From NCBI GenBank assembly GCA_905339165.1, contig CAJPFH010000025.1, positions 1 through 64,000 of the forward strand: a stretch of 64,000 bases of DNA, in the 5' to 3' direction. This document shows positions 26,507 to 34,983 of this stretch, piece after piece. Each line of letters begins with the position of its first letter. Position 1 is the first letter of the stretch. The stretch is from Flavobacteriales bacterium (GTDB taxonomy: Bacteria > Bacteroidota > Bacteroidia > Flavobacteriales_E > Vicingaceae). A program made the translations under genes and the position numbers. The notes under the pieces are model-generated. The model did not search any database and was not told the DNA's origin. It saw nothing but the letters and a program-made list of their open reading frames with translations.

Positions 26507-28060
26507 TTAAAATTTAATAAGTTTTGAGGTATTTATTTTTCCATTGCTTGTGGTTTTTACAAAATACAGGCCATTTCTGAGGGTTTGAATATCTACGGTG
26601 TGTGTGTAGGGCTGAATGTCGTTAAATGGAAAGCAAAATACCACTTTTCCAATGCAGTCGGTAATTTCAATATTTTCAATTGAACTATTTTCGCTTTCTA
26701 TCGTTAATAAAGCGTTAGCCGGATTCGGATAAATTTTTAGGGTGTTATCTGCTATAATTTCTGTAACGGAAACATTCGGATAACCTAACTGCATGAGTTG
26801 TGTGTTTACACAGTTTCTTCGGTTGGTAATAAACGATTTTAATCCGGCAATATTCCCTCCTCCAGGTCCACCACCTACACTTATGTTTTGATTTATATTA
26901 TCTTCGAAATGCTGATTGGTATACATTTTCTTTGTGTCGGCATATACGTAACTTTTAATTTTGTTGTATAAGCTGTCAATAGTGGGAAACAAATAGTTTT
27001 CAGAAAAATAATATTGTATAAAATCGTTCATATGCCAAGTATATTCCAACTTTAGTGCTGCATTATCGAGTGTGTTTTTTGCGAGTGGGCTGTTTGTTTG
27101 CGGATTTGGAATGTAAAAAATATCCAAGCACTCAAGCTGGGGTATCGTCATACCCATATTAAAATTCCCAAACGCTTCATTTACATCCCATGGTAACCAT
27201 TCAAAGCGGTCACCTAGTGTGTCATGGTACAGATAGTAGTTATGTTTTGAGCCATCGTATGAATCTAGGTTGGCAAATAAAATATTCATGGCTCTGTTGC
27301 GTATATAACTACCCATATTCAATACGTTTTTCATTTCGTTGTAATAATTGGTTGGCCCGGAATTATTTATTTTATCTATAAGGTTTATTAAATCCGACCA
27401 ATCGTTTAATGTTTCATTATTTTTTAATTCATATTTCGGATAATAAGAAGCGGCTAAATATCCAAAGAATTGGAGAGAGCCTTGGGGGTCTCCTTTAAAT
27501 AAATTGCCATCTTTATTGCTAAAACGATTTTTTAAAAAGGTAGCATCTATTTCCTCAACGGCAACGTAAAGTCCCCAGTTTTCATTGTTTATATAAAGGT
27601 TTGCGTAGGTGCATCTGGGCGAGTTTATCCATACATTTCGGCAAAAATCGTAGGCTAATTTTTCTCGCATCATGGTAGGGTCTTTAAACGAGTTGTTTAA
27701 ATTCATTTTTTTTACGCCATCGTACTTTTGCCCCGATTTGTATTCGTTAAAATCTAATTTAAAAGGTTTTTTATTGGTTGGATAAGAGTTGTAAGAAGAA
27801 TTGCCTTTTAGTCGCACTCCAATAGAGTCTAAAACATTGCCATCAATTTCTACTTTAGCAACCATGTAGTAGTAGGTTCCGCTTAAATCGCCTTGTTGTT
27901 TATAGGTGGTTAGCGAATCCCAAAAAGAGGGTTGATTAAAAGTAAGTTTAATTGTATGTACATTTGACGAGTTAAAGAAATTATCTCCGGGTGCTTGTTG
28001 TGCGGAAATATTGTGTAATAAGAAACAAACTAAAGAAGTTGCCCAAACTATATTTTTCAT
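26507..28060 (-). CDS. CotH-family kinase with type-A T9SS sorting domain
   Basis: A 517-residue exported protein. The signal peptide (1-20, ending NISA) is followed by the CotH domain: GVRLKGNSSYNSYPT (81-95), MREKLAYDF (131-139), NLYINNENWGLYVAVEEID (154-172), KHNYYLYHD (272-280) and WDVNEAFGNF (291-300). CotH of Bacillus spores is an atypical kinase that phosphorylates coat proteins, and Asp292 lies in the metal-binding WD motif. The last 80 residues (IYPNPANALLTIES ... GLYFVKTTSNG ... KLIKF) form a type-A sorting domain, so the kinase should reach the cell surface. It heads the operon with the lipoprotein, repeat protein, VTC, DUF4956 and DUF2490 genes. Substrate and phosphate donor outside the cell are unknown. 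Confidence 0.88.
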   Translation of the reverse strand: MKNIVWATSLVCFLLHNISAQQAPGDNFFNSSNVHTIKLTFNQPSFWDSLTTYKQQGDLSGTYYYMVAKVEIDGNVLDSIGVRLKGNSSYNSYPTNKKPFKLDFNEYKSGQKYDGVKKMNLNNSFKDPTMMREKLAYDFCRNVWINSPRCTYANLYINNENWGLYVAVEEIDATFLKNRFSNKDGNLFKGDPQGSLQFFGYLAASYYPKYELKNNETLNDWSDLINLIDKINNSGPTNYYNEMKNVLNMGSYIRNRAMNILFANLDSYDGSKHNYYLYHDTLGDRFEWLPWDVNEAFGNFNMGMTIPQLECLDIFYIPNPQTNSPLAKNTLDNAALKLEYTWHMNDFIQYYFSENYLFPTIDSLYNKIKSYVYADTKKMYTNQHFEDNINQNISVGGGPGGGNIAGLKSFITNRRNCVNTQLMQLGYPNVSVTEIIADNTLKIYPNPANALLTIESENSSIENIEITDCIGKVVFCFPFNDIQPYTHTVDIQTLRNGLYFVKTTSNGKINTSKLIKF

Positions 28061-28111
28061 AAATCGCGATTTTAAGTTTTTGTAGATAATAAATAATCAA
28101 AAAGGTTCAAC

Positions 28112-28119
28112 CAAAGTTA
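28112..28119 (-). promoter_or_regulatory. Possible -7 box for the cotH-VTC operon
   Basis: The minus strand reads TAACTTTG (28119-28112), matching TAnnTTTG, about 52 bases before the cotH-like ATG at 28060. No TTTG is visible at the normal upstream spacing, so the call is weak. Confidence 0.35.
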
Positions 28120-28135
28120 AGAAAATGTTAAAGTT

Positions 28136-28630
28136 ATGAATAAAAAGACATTGGAAATTATACTAGAAGAATATCATTCTGTTTCAGAATTACAAGAAAT
28201 TGAAAAATCTCTTGTGCTGTTAGCAAAAAATGCAGCGGAAAATGCATACGCCCCTTATTCAAAATTTAAAGTGGGTTGTGCTGTGTTACTAGATAATGGC
28301 AGTATTATCACCGGAAATAATCAAGAAAATATGGCCTATCCATCGGGCTTATGTGCCGAAAGGGTAGCTCTTTTTTCAGCGATTGCTTTACACCCCGATA
28401 AAAAAATTATTTCGTTGGCAGTGGTTAGTGCAAGCAAAGAGTTAAATAAGAACGATGTATTCTCTCCTTGTGGAGCATGCAGGCAGGTAATGCTAGAGTA
28501 CGAACAAAAGCAAAACAGCCCCATCATTGTGCTGATGCAACAAGCGGATAAAAAAATTATTAAGTTTCATTCGGCTTCTATCTTATTGCCATTTTCATTT
28601 CAAATTTCAACACTTCAAAAAAAGGGATAA
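28136..28630 (+). CDS. cdd: Cytidine deaminase
   Basis: A 164-residue zinc enzyme converting cytidine and deoxycytidine to uridine forms in pyrimidine salvage. The zinc and proton-shuttle motifs are complete: GLCAERVAL with Cys73 and Glu75, and PCGACRQV with Cys112 and Cys115. NAYAPYSKFKVGCAVL near the N-terminus is the usual opening of the family. The ligand set (three Cys) is that of the small tetrameric class. The length is slightly above the 130-residue norm because of an N-terminal extension of about 25 residues. It is followed by pdhA, a gene order typical of flavobacteria near porU-porV. Confidence 0.93.
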   Translation: MNKKTLEIILEEYHSVSELQEIEKSLVLLAKNAAENAYAPYSKFKVGCAVLLDNGSIITGNNQENMAYPSGLCAERVALFSAIALHPDKKIISLAVVSASKELNKNDVFSPCGACRQVMLEYEQKQNSPIIVLMQQADKKIIKFHSASILLPFSFQISTLQKKG

Positions 28631-28647
28631 ACTTTTTAGTCGCTCGC

Positions 28648-28674
28648 TTGTTTTGGCTTTAAATCATAAATTTG
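28648..28674 (+). promoter_or_regulatory. Likely promoter for pdhA-pdhC
   Basis: TAAATTTG (28667-28674) matches the -7 consensus, with a TTG at 28648-28650 sixteen bases upstream. Transcription would start near 28678, downstream of the possible start codon at 28653, which supports the ATG at 28695 as the true pdhA start. Confidence 0.5.
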
Positions 28675-28694
28675 CAGACTATTTAGGAATTTGT

Positions 28695-29729
28695 ATGGCA
28701 ATCAAAACAGCAACAACAAAAAAGAGCAAAAAGGTAACTACAGAACTTTCGAAAGAAACATATTTGTTTTGGTACGAAAAGATGTTACTCATGCGGAAAC
28801 TGGAAGAAAAAGCCGCACAATACTATATACAACAAAAAATAAGAGGCTTCCTTCATTTGTATAACGGGCAGGAAGCAATAGTTGCAGGATCTGTAACAGC
28901 CACAATGCCTAGTGATAACATGATAACAGCCTACCGTTGCCATGCACATCCTATTGGAAAAGGTTTACACCCTAAATACATTATGGCCGAACTTTTTGGA
29001 AAAGTTACCGGTTGTTCTAAAGGAAAAGGAGGCTCAATGCATATGTTTGATGCCTCTCTTCACTTTTATGGAGGGCATGGCATTGTGGGGGGGCAAATAC
29101 CACTAGGGGCGGGGCTTGCTTTTGCCGATAAATACAAGGGCAATAATAATGTAACCCTTTGTTTTATGGGCGATGGAGCCATTAGGCAAGGTTCTTTTCA
29201 CGAAACGTTGAATATGGCCATGAACTGGAAACTACCTGTAATTTTTATTATAGAAAATAATAATTATGCAATGGGAACATCGGTTGAAAGAGTATCTAAT
29301 GTTCATGATTTGTACAAATTGGGATATGCTTACGAAATGCCCTCGTTTCCGGTGGACGGAATGAGCTGTGAAGCGGTTCATTACGCAATTTTAGAAGCAG
29401 CCGAAAGAGCTAGAAAGGGTGAAGGCCCCACTTTATTGGAAATAAAAACGTATCGATATAAAGGTCACTCCATGTCGGACCCTAGGAAATACCGAACCAA
29501 GGAAGAAGAAGAAAAATACATTCAAGAAGACCCTATTTTGAAGGTAATGAATACTATCAGAAAAAATAAATTTGCGAGCGATAAGGAACTAGAGGCCATA
29601 GAAACTCGCCTCGACTCAGAAATTCAAGAAGCAATTCAATTTGCAGAAGAATCGCCTTTTCCTTCTCCAGAAGATTTATACAACGATGTATATGTTCAAA
29701 ATGATTACCCTTACATAAAAGAATTTTAA
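28695..29729 (+). CDS. pdhA: Pyruvate dehydrogenase E1 component, alpha subunit
   Basis: A 344-residue thiamine-diphosphate protein, half of the alpha2beta2 E1 that decarboxylates pyruvate. LMRKLEEKAAQYY and GFLHLYNGQEAI open the fold. YRCHAHPIGKG and GCSKGKGGSMHMFD follow, and the cofactor motif GDGAIRQGSFHETLNMA ... IFIIENNNYAMGTS is complete, with RYKGHSMSDP near the end. The ATG at 28695 is preferred to an in-frame one at 28653 because a promoter box lies between them. It runs 2 bases into the E2 gene. The E1 beta subunit is not in the window and must be elsewhere. Confidence 0.93.
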   Translation: MAIKTATTKKSKKVTTELSKETYLFWYEKMLLMRKLEEKAAQYYIQQKIRGFLHLYNGQEAIVAGSVTATMPSDNMITAYRCHAHPIGKGLHPKYIMAELFGKVTGCSKGKGGSMHMFDASLHFYGGHGIVGGQIPLGAGLAFADKYKGNNNVTLCFMGDGAIRQGSFHETLNMAMNWKLPVIFIIENNNYAMGTSVERVSNVHDLYKLGYAYEMPSFPVDGMSCEAVHYAILEAAERARKGEGPTLLEIKTYRYKGHSMSDPRKYRTKEEEEKYIQEDPILKVMNTIRKNKFASDKELEAIETRLDSEIQEAIQFAEESPFPSPEDLYNDVYVQNDYPYIKEF

Positions 29730-29731
29730 CC

Positions 29732-30985
29732 ATGGCCGAAGTAATTAAAATGCCTCGTTTAAGCGATACCATGACAGAGGGCGTAGTAGCCAAATGGCAT
29801 AAAAAAATAGGTGACACTGTAAAATCGGGCGAACTTTTAGCTGATATAGAAACGGATAAAGCTACCATGGAATTTGAATCATTTAGCAATGGGGTGCTTC
29901 TGCATATTGGCGTTCAAGAAGGAGCTAAAGCGGCTGTAGATTCGATTCTGGCAGTATTGGGAGAAAAAGGAGAAGATGTAACTTCGCTTCTTGCTGCAAA
30001 TTCTCAAAAAGAAGTTATTTCAGAAACAAAAATTGAAAAACAGCCAGTTCCTGAGAATAAAGAAAAAAATACGTCTATTCCTGCAATATTACCCACAACA
30101 CAGAATAATACGCCAAGTTCTAAAATCGCTACGAGTGGAAAATATAAAGCCTCGCCACTAGCAAGAAAACTAGCTGCCGAAAAAGGATTAAATATATCTT
30201 TTGTAAAAGGTAGCGGAGAGGCCGGTAGAATAGTAAAACGGGATATAGATAGCTTTTCGGGAGGAAATGCTTCTTCTTTTTATGCGAGCACCGAAAGTTA
30301 CGTGGAAGAAGAGGTTTCACAAATGCGAAAAACCATAGCCAAAAGACTTTCGGAAAGCAAATTTTCTTCTCCCCATTTTTACCTCACTATGGAGGTAGAT
30401 ATGGACGGAGTTATAGAAGCTCGTAAGATTATTAATGAGACAAACCATACTAAAATATCTTTCAACGATTTTGTTATTAAAGCCACAGCGGCAGCCTTGC
30501 GTCAACACCCGAATGTAAATTCTTCTTGGTTGGGAGATAAAATAAGAAGAAATAATCATATTCATATAGGCGTGGCAGTTGCGGTAACCGATGGGTTACT
30601 TGTACCCGTAATACGTTTTTCCGATGGAAAAACGTTGAGTCAAATAGCAGAAGAAGTTAAACAATTGGCCGAAAAAGCAAAGCAAAAACTATTACAACCT
30701 AAAGATTGGGAAGGAAATACTTTTACCATTTCCAACTTAGGTATGTATGGAATAGAAGAGTTTACGGCTATTATAAACCCTCCCGATGCGTGCATTTTGG
30801 CCGTAGGTGGTATAAAGCAAAAACCAGTGGTTAAGAATGGATCGGTTGTTCCCGGAAATGTAATGAAAGTAACTCTATCGTGCGACCATAGGGTGGTTGA
30901 CGGTGCAACAGGCTCGGAATTTTTAAATACATTTAAGCGGTTAATAGAAAACCCAGTATTACTACTGGGTTCTCAAAACATTTAA
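29732..30985 (+). CDS. pdhC: Pyruvate dehydrogenase E2, dihydrolipoamide acetyltransferase
   Basis: A 417-residue core subunit that takes the acetyl group from E1 on a lipoyl arm and passes it to CoA. The lipoyl domain (about 1-78) has the acceptor lysine at Lys43 in ETDKATMEFES. A flexible linker rich in Asn, Thr and Pro (about 90-130) leads to the peripheral-subunit-binding domain (KASPLARKLAAEKGL ... GEAGRIVKRDI, about 135-170). The acyltransferase domain then ends with CDHRVVDGATG, where His386 and Asp390 are catalytic. A single lipoyl domain is present. The gene is 2 bases after pdhA. Its last codons contain a hairpin that can act as terminator for the opposite strand. Confidence 0.94.
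   Translation: MAEVIKMPRLSDTMTEGVVAKWHKKIGDTVKSGELLADIETDKATMEFESFSNGVLLHIGVQEGAKAAVDSILAVLGEKGEDVTSLLAANSQKEVISETKIEKQPVPENKEKNTSIPAILPTTQNNTPSSKIATSGKYKASPLARKLAAEKGLNISFVKGSGEAGRIVKRDIDSFSGGNASSFYASTESYVEEEVSQMRKTIAKRLSESKFSSPHFYLTMEVDMDGVIEARKIINETNHTKISFNDFVIKATAAALRQHPNVNSSWLGDKIRRNNHIHIGVAVAVTDGLLVPVIRFSDGKTLSQIAEEVKQLAEKAKQKLLQPKDWEGNTFTISNLGMYGIEEFTAIINPPDACILAVGGIKQKPVVKNGSVVPGNVMKVTLSCDHRVVDGATGSEFLNTFKRLIENPVLLLGSQNI
30944..30971 (-). terminator. Terminator-like hairpin inside the 3' end of pdhC
   Basis: A 9-base stem (AACCCAGTA at 30950-30958, TACTGGGTT at 30963-30971, loop TTAC) is followed on the minus strand by a T-rich tract (TTTTCTATT). It would stop transcripts of the minus-strand gene ending at 31001. 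On the plus strand no T run follows. Confidence 0.6.
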
Positions 30986-31000
30986 GAATTAGGTAAATAA

Positions 31001-32149
31001 TTACTTCACTAGTTTTGAAACATGGTAAACTTCTCCGTTTTTATAAATTCTACAGAAATAGATACCTGCACTTAGTTCAAAGTTTAGCGAGTTCACACCA
31101 TTTTGTAAGGGAACAAAAATTAATTCTTGTCCTGTAACATCAAATATTCGAACGGAAAGATTTCCTTGTTCAACGATGGAGATATTTAACTGTTGCTCAA
31201 AAGGAATTGGGTATATCTTAACTTCTGTTTGTTTTTCTAATTCTATTTCACCTACATTACAATTGGTATTGCAGTAAGTAACTGTTCCGGCTATTGTGCC
31301 GGAATTGGCATCAATATTTCCACCGGTTTTATCACAAAAATCAAGTGTTCCGGTAATGTTTCCCGAGTTGGCCGTATAGTTTGCAATGCAAAACTGACCG
31401 GTTCCGTTAACATCCTCTGAATTAAACCAGTTGTTTCCTACAGATACCAATCCATTGTTAATAAATTCAGCAGTATTCATTAAACTGTCTCCATTATAAA
31501 AATTTTGTTTAATATCCATAATCATGTTATTCGTAGCATCTCCAGAATTTAAAAAATCAAGATTAACCGTAACCCATCCATTATTATTAAATACGGTATT
31601 GGTGTATAATATTGACGAAACATACAAGTTGCCATTGGTATTGTTATCATACGTTCCGGCATTTAAAAATGTAGCCACATTAATGGTTCCTGCATTGTTG
31701 CTTATAGTTCCTTGAATTCCGAGTGTATCGGAAATATTAATTAATGAGGAATTGGAGAAAGTGGAACCGGTTGTAACAAGTAAATTGGCGGTAACGCCTA
31801 TGGTTCCGGTGTTAGAAAGCGAACCGCTACTGGCTAATAATAAATTTCTTATAGTTAAAGTTCCTTTATTGTTTAGCACACCGGTACCCCCCACAGAAAT
31901 ATTTCTGGTGGTTAAATCTTGGGTAAGAGAGGCTCCCTGATTGATGGTTAGAGAACCGGACAAATACCCCCAGTCTACATCTAGTACTACATTGTGGTTA
32001 ATTATCAAATGTTCTCCGGGTTGAGGTAAACAAGTGCAATCCCAAATAAGAGGATTGGTTGCATTTCCGTTAGAAACAGTTGTTCGGGTTGATTGCGAAT
32101 AAGAACCAAGCATTGATGTTAAAAAGGCAAAGAGTAATAGTTTTTTCAT
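31001..32149 (-). CDS. Exported repeat protein with type-A T9SS sorting domain
   Basis: A 382-residue protein. A signal peptide (1-18, ending GSYSQ) is followed by a long region of Asn-, Gly-, Ser- and Thr-rich short repeats (about 60-290) with hydrophobic residues at regular spacing: SLTINQGASL, GTLTIRNLLL, SGSLSNTGTIGV, GTISNNAGTINV. These look like rungs of a right-handed beta-helix. The C-terminal 75 residues (KIYPIPFEQQLNISIVEQG ... GIYFCRIYKNGEVYHVSKLVK) are a type-A sorting domain for export and surface anchoring. No catalytic motif is seen. A binding or structural surface role is likely. It lies convergent to pdhC and 110 bases after the next T9SS cargo gene. Confidence 0.83.
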   Translation of the reverse strand: MKKLLLFAFLTSMLGSYSQSTRTTVSNGNATNPLIWDCTCLPQPGEHLIINHNVVLDVDWGYLSGSLTINQGASLTQDLTTRNISVGGTGVLNNKGTLTIRNLLLASSGSLSNTGTIGVTANLLVTTGSTFSNSSLINISDTLGIQGTISNNAGTINVATFLNAGTYDNNTNGNLYVSSILYTNTVFNNNGWVTVNLDFLNSGDATNNMIMDIKQNFYNGDSLMNTAEFINNGLVSVGNNWFNSEDVNGTGQFCIANYTANSGNITGTLDFCDKTGGNIDANSGTIAGTVTYCNTNCNVGEIELEKQTEVKIYPIPFEQQLNISIVEQGNLSVRIFDVTGQELIFVPLQNGVNSLNFELSAGIYFCRIYKNGEVYHVSKLVK

Positions 32150-32258
32150 AGTTGTAATGTTTTTAATGGTTTATAAAAGTTTAACAATTAAAAAAAAAGA
32201 TGAGTTACATAATTAGATATAAAAAAGCATTTCCGTTTGTTTTTCATAAGCGAAACAT

Positions 32259-34808
32259 TTATTCAATTATAATTTTTTCTGCCTTCTTCCCTTCTTTTGT
32301 AGACAAAATAATAAAATACATGCCTCGATTAAAATTAGATAAATCTAAATCAGTACGAATGCCTGAATGAGTAGGAGTAACGTGTTGTGCAAAAACGATT
32401 CTTCCGGTAATATCGGCTATTTCTATTAAAATTGGATTATTATCTTTTGCGGTAAATTGAACCGAAATGAATCCGTGGCTAGGATTTGGGTAGACAGTTA
32501 AATCAGAAAAAAGAGAATTTTCACCAATGGAACTCAAACAATTTTTTACCAAAACCGAGTCTATTGCTGTATCGGAGCATGTTGCATTTATGGCAACAAG
32601 CGTTATAACAAAAGTACCAGTAGAAGAGTAAGTATGGTTTGCATTTAACGAGGTTGAAGAATTACCATCTCCAAAATACCATATTCTAGAGGTGCTGTTC
32701 AAACTGGTGTTCAACAAGCCTAAGTTGGGATTTATGTCTAAACAAAGCGTGTCACTTGTTTTTAAGAAACTGGAAGTAGGCGTAACCTTTACGGTTACAT
32801 ATACCGAATCTGTTTTAGAACAGTTATTGTTATCTGTTCCGGTAACAAAATATTTGGTGCTGCTTAAAGGTCCAGCCAATGGATTAGGGCAATTAGTACA
32901 ACTTAAGCCTAAAGCTGGAGTCCAAATATAATTAGAGGCTCCCGTTGCATTTAATTGAACATTAGAATTGTAGCACACATTAGTATCAAGACCTGCATCT
33001 ACATTAGGTAGAGGGTTTACTGTTACCGTTTGTTGTGCAGAAGCAGAGCAATTGTTAATGTTTGTTACAATAAGGGTATAAGTTCCCGAAGTGGATACTA
33101 CGATAGATTGTGTTGTTTCGTTTGTAGGCAGCCACAACCAGTTCATATTATTGGGCCCTGTAAGTGAAACAGAACCGCCTTGGCAAAAGGTAGTAGGTCC
33201 GTTAGCTACAATACTGTTAATTGGAAGTGAATTTACAGTGATGGTAATGGTATCGCTATCAGTACAGCCAGAATTATTCGTTGAAGTAATTACATACGTA
33301 GTAGTTACCAATGGTTTTGCCCACGGATTAGGGCAGGTTGTACAACTAAGTCCTAAAGAGGGAGACCAAGAATAGCTAATGCCTCCAACTGCATTCAGTT
33401 GAATACTGTCGCCTACGCAAATAGCAGTATCTTGTCCTGCTGAGGTTTCGAACTGGCACCATTTTATGGTATTAAAATCGAATCCGTTCCCCGGAAACTT
33501 GCTTCCTCCGGTAACGTATATATTCTCGTTTGCATCTAAGTCCATAGAATAAGCTTGGTCTGCATCATTGGCAGGACCGTTGTAGCGTGCTTCCCAAACG
33601 ATATTTCCATTTGAAGTATCATACTTCAATGTTATATAATCGTTATTGGTTCCAAATATGGCAGAGGTTCCATTTACGTACAAAGCACCACTGTTTCCTA
33701 GCATTATATTTCTTCCTTCATCAAAACCATTTCCCGGACCGTTGTACGTATTTAACCATTTTGGAGCACCTCCATTGGAACCGTACTTTATGGTAGTAAT
33801 ATTTTGTCCGTTGCCAATACCTTTACTTCTTCCGGTTACGTACACGTTTCCGTTGTTATCAATTGTTAAATCGTAGGCATTGTCTTCTTCACTTAGTGGT
33901 CCATTGTACCTTTCTGCCCACTGTTGCACACCCGAGTTGTTGTACTTTATAGTGGCATAATCATTATCCAATAACTGGCCGCCATAACTGAATCCCGTTA
34001 TATACACATTTCCGGAGCCATCTACCTTAACTTTTGTAGGACTATCGAAACTATTTACAGGGCCATTGTAAGAGGTAGCCCATTGCTGCACTCCGCTATT
34101 GTTGTACATAACAGTTCTGTAGTTTAGGTCTTGTCCGGTTTGAAAACTTCGTCCGGTAACAAATACATTTCCATTTGCATCAAGGGCAATGGCTGTAGCC
34201 GCATCAATATTGTTAGATACACCATTGTGCTGAACACCCCAAACCATATTTCCGTTCGAAGCATCGTACTTAATCGTATAATAATCACTTCCGGCAGCAA
34301 CGAAATCGGAACCTCCGGTTACATAAACAAATCCTGTATTATCAACGGCAATAGCATACGCTTCATCGTAAGAGCCCGCCAGAGGGCCATTATGTTGTAC
34401 CGCCCATTGTTGAGTCAGAGAATTGTTATATTTTATGGTGATGTAGTTTACATTACCTCCTGTTGCTGTTGTTAATCCTGTAATGTACACGTTGCCCATA
34501 TTATCAATAGCGAGGTCTCTCACTTCATCTATTCCGTTTCCTGAGCCATTAAAAATAGCAGGAGATCCTATTTGAAAACCATTGTTATCATACTTTACGG
34601 TAACGATATCATAACTATTAGAACCCGTTTGGAATGAGGTGCCAGAAACAAAAACATTTCCTGAGCCATCTAATTTAACAATTGATGCAATATCCTGATT
34701 TAAACTGGAACTAGTATACTGTGCATCCCATAATACATTGATTTGGGCATTCAGAATAACCGAAAAAAAGACCCCTAGACCTAAAAATTTTAACTTTAAA
34801 CTATTCAT
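32259..34808 (-). CDS. SBBP-repeat beta-propeller T9SS cargo protein
   Basis: An 849-residue exported protein. After a signal peptide (about 1-21, ending NAQ) come eight units of about 50 residues with the pattern GNVYVTGxS ... DYxTIKYNxxGxxxWxxxYNGPxxxxDxAxxLxxDxxG (about 45-450), the beta-propeller repeat called SBBP. The first half-unit and the last half-unit would close the ring. Three Ig/PKD-like domains follow (about 455-690), with ICVGDSIQLNAVGGISYSW and WYFGDGNSSTS. The C-terminal 80 residues (LTVYPNPSHGFISVQF ... GMYFIILSTKEGKKAEKIIIE) are a type-A sorting domain. A surface binding protein is inferred. A promoter with both boxes lies upstream. Confidence 0.87.
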   Translation of the reverse strand: MNSLKLKFLGLGVFFSVILNAQINVLWDAQYTSSSLNQDIASIVKLDGSGNVFVSGTSFQTGSNSYDIVTVKYDNNGFQIGSPAIFNGSGNGIDEVRDLAIDNMGNVYITGLTTATGGNVNYITIKYNNSLTQQWAVQHNGPLAGSYDEAYAIAVDNTGFVYVTGGSDFVAAGSDYYTIKYDASNGNMVWGVQHNGVSNNIDAATAIALDANGNVFVTGRSFQTGQDLNYRTVMYNNSGVQQWATSYNGPVNSFDSPTKVKVDGSGNVYITGFSYGGQLLDNDYATIKYNNSGVQQWAERYNGPLSEEDNAYDLTIDNNGNVYVTGRSKGIGNGQNITTIKYGSNGGAPKWLNTYNGPGNGFDEGRNIMLGNSGALYVNGTSAIFGTNNDYITLKYDTSNGNIVWEARYNGPANDADQAYSMDLDANENIYVTGGSKFPGNGFDFNTIKWCQFETSAGQDTAICVGDSIQLNAVGGISYSWSPSLGLSCTTCPNPWAKPLVTTTYVITSTNNSGCTDSDTITITVNSLPINSIVANGPTTFCQGGSVSLTGPNNMNWLWLPTNETTQSIVVSTSGTYTLIVTNINNCSASAQQTVTVNPLPNVDAGLDTNVCYNSNVQLNATGASNYIWTPALGLSCTNCPNPLAGPLSSTKYFVTGTDNNNCSKTDSVYVTVKVTPTSSFLKTSDTLCLDINPNLGLLNTSLNSTSRIWYFGDGNSSTSLNANHTYSSTGTFVITLVAINATCSDTAIDSVLVKNCLSSIGENSLFSDLTVYPNPSHGFISVQFTAKDNNPILIEIADITGRIVFAQHVTPTHSGIRTDLDLSNFNRGMYFIILSTKEGKKAEKIIIE

Positions 34809-34850
34809 AATTCGTGCAACGAAATTTGTATTACATTAGTCTTTAATTTC

Positions 34851-34883
34851 CAAATGTAATAACAAAGCATAATATAAAACAAA
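34851..34883 (-). promoter_or_regulatory. Promoter of the SBBP-repeat gene
   Basis: On the minus strand TTTG (34880-34883) and TACATTTG (34851-34858) are spaced by 21 bases, a good Bacteroidota match. The expected start is near 34847, with a leader of about 39 bases before the ATG at 34808. Confidence 0.6.
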
Positions 34884-34983
34884 CAAAAGCTATATTTTTT
34901 AAGATTAAGGCTTATTTTTTTTCGATGTATGATGCTGTTTCTATATTATTTTATAAATTTACCGTCTTAAATTTTTGTCCATT

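Noticed and set aside
30944-30985. Hairpin read as the pdhC terminator
   Set aside because: No T run follows it on the plus strand, so it does not fit as a plus-strand terminator.
32692-33375. Plus-strand frames antisense to the SBBP cargo gene
   Set aside because: They follow the repeat structure of the gene on the other strand and have no independent support.
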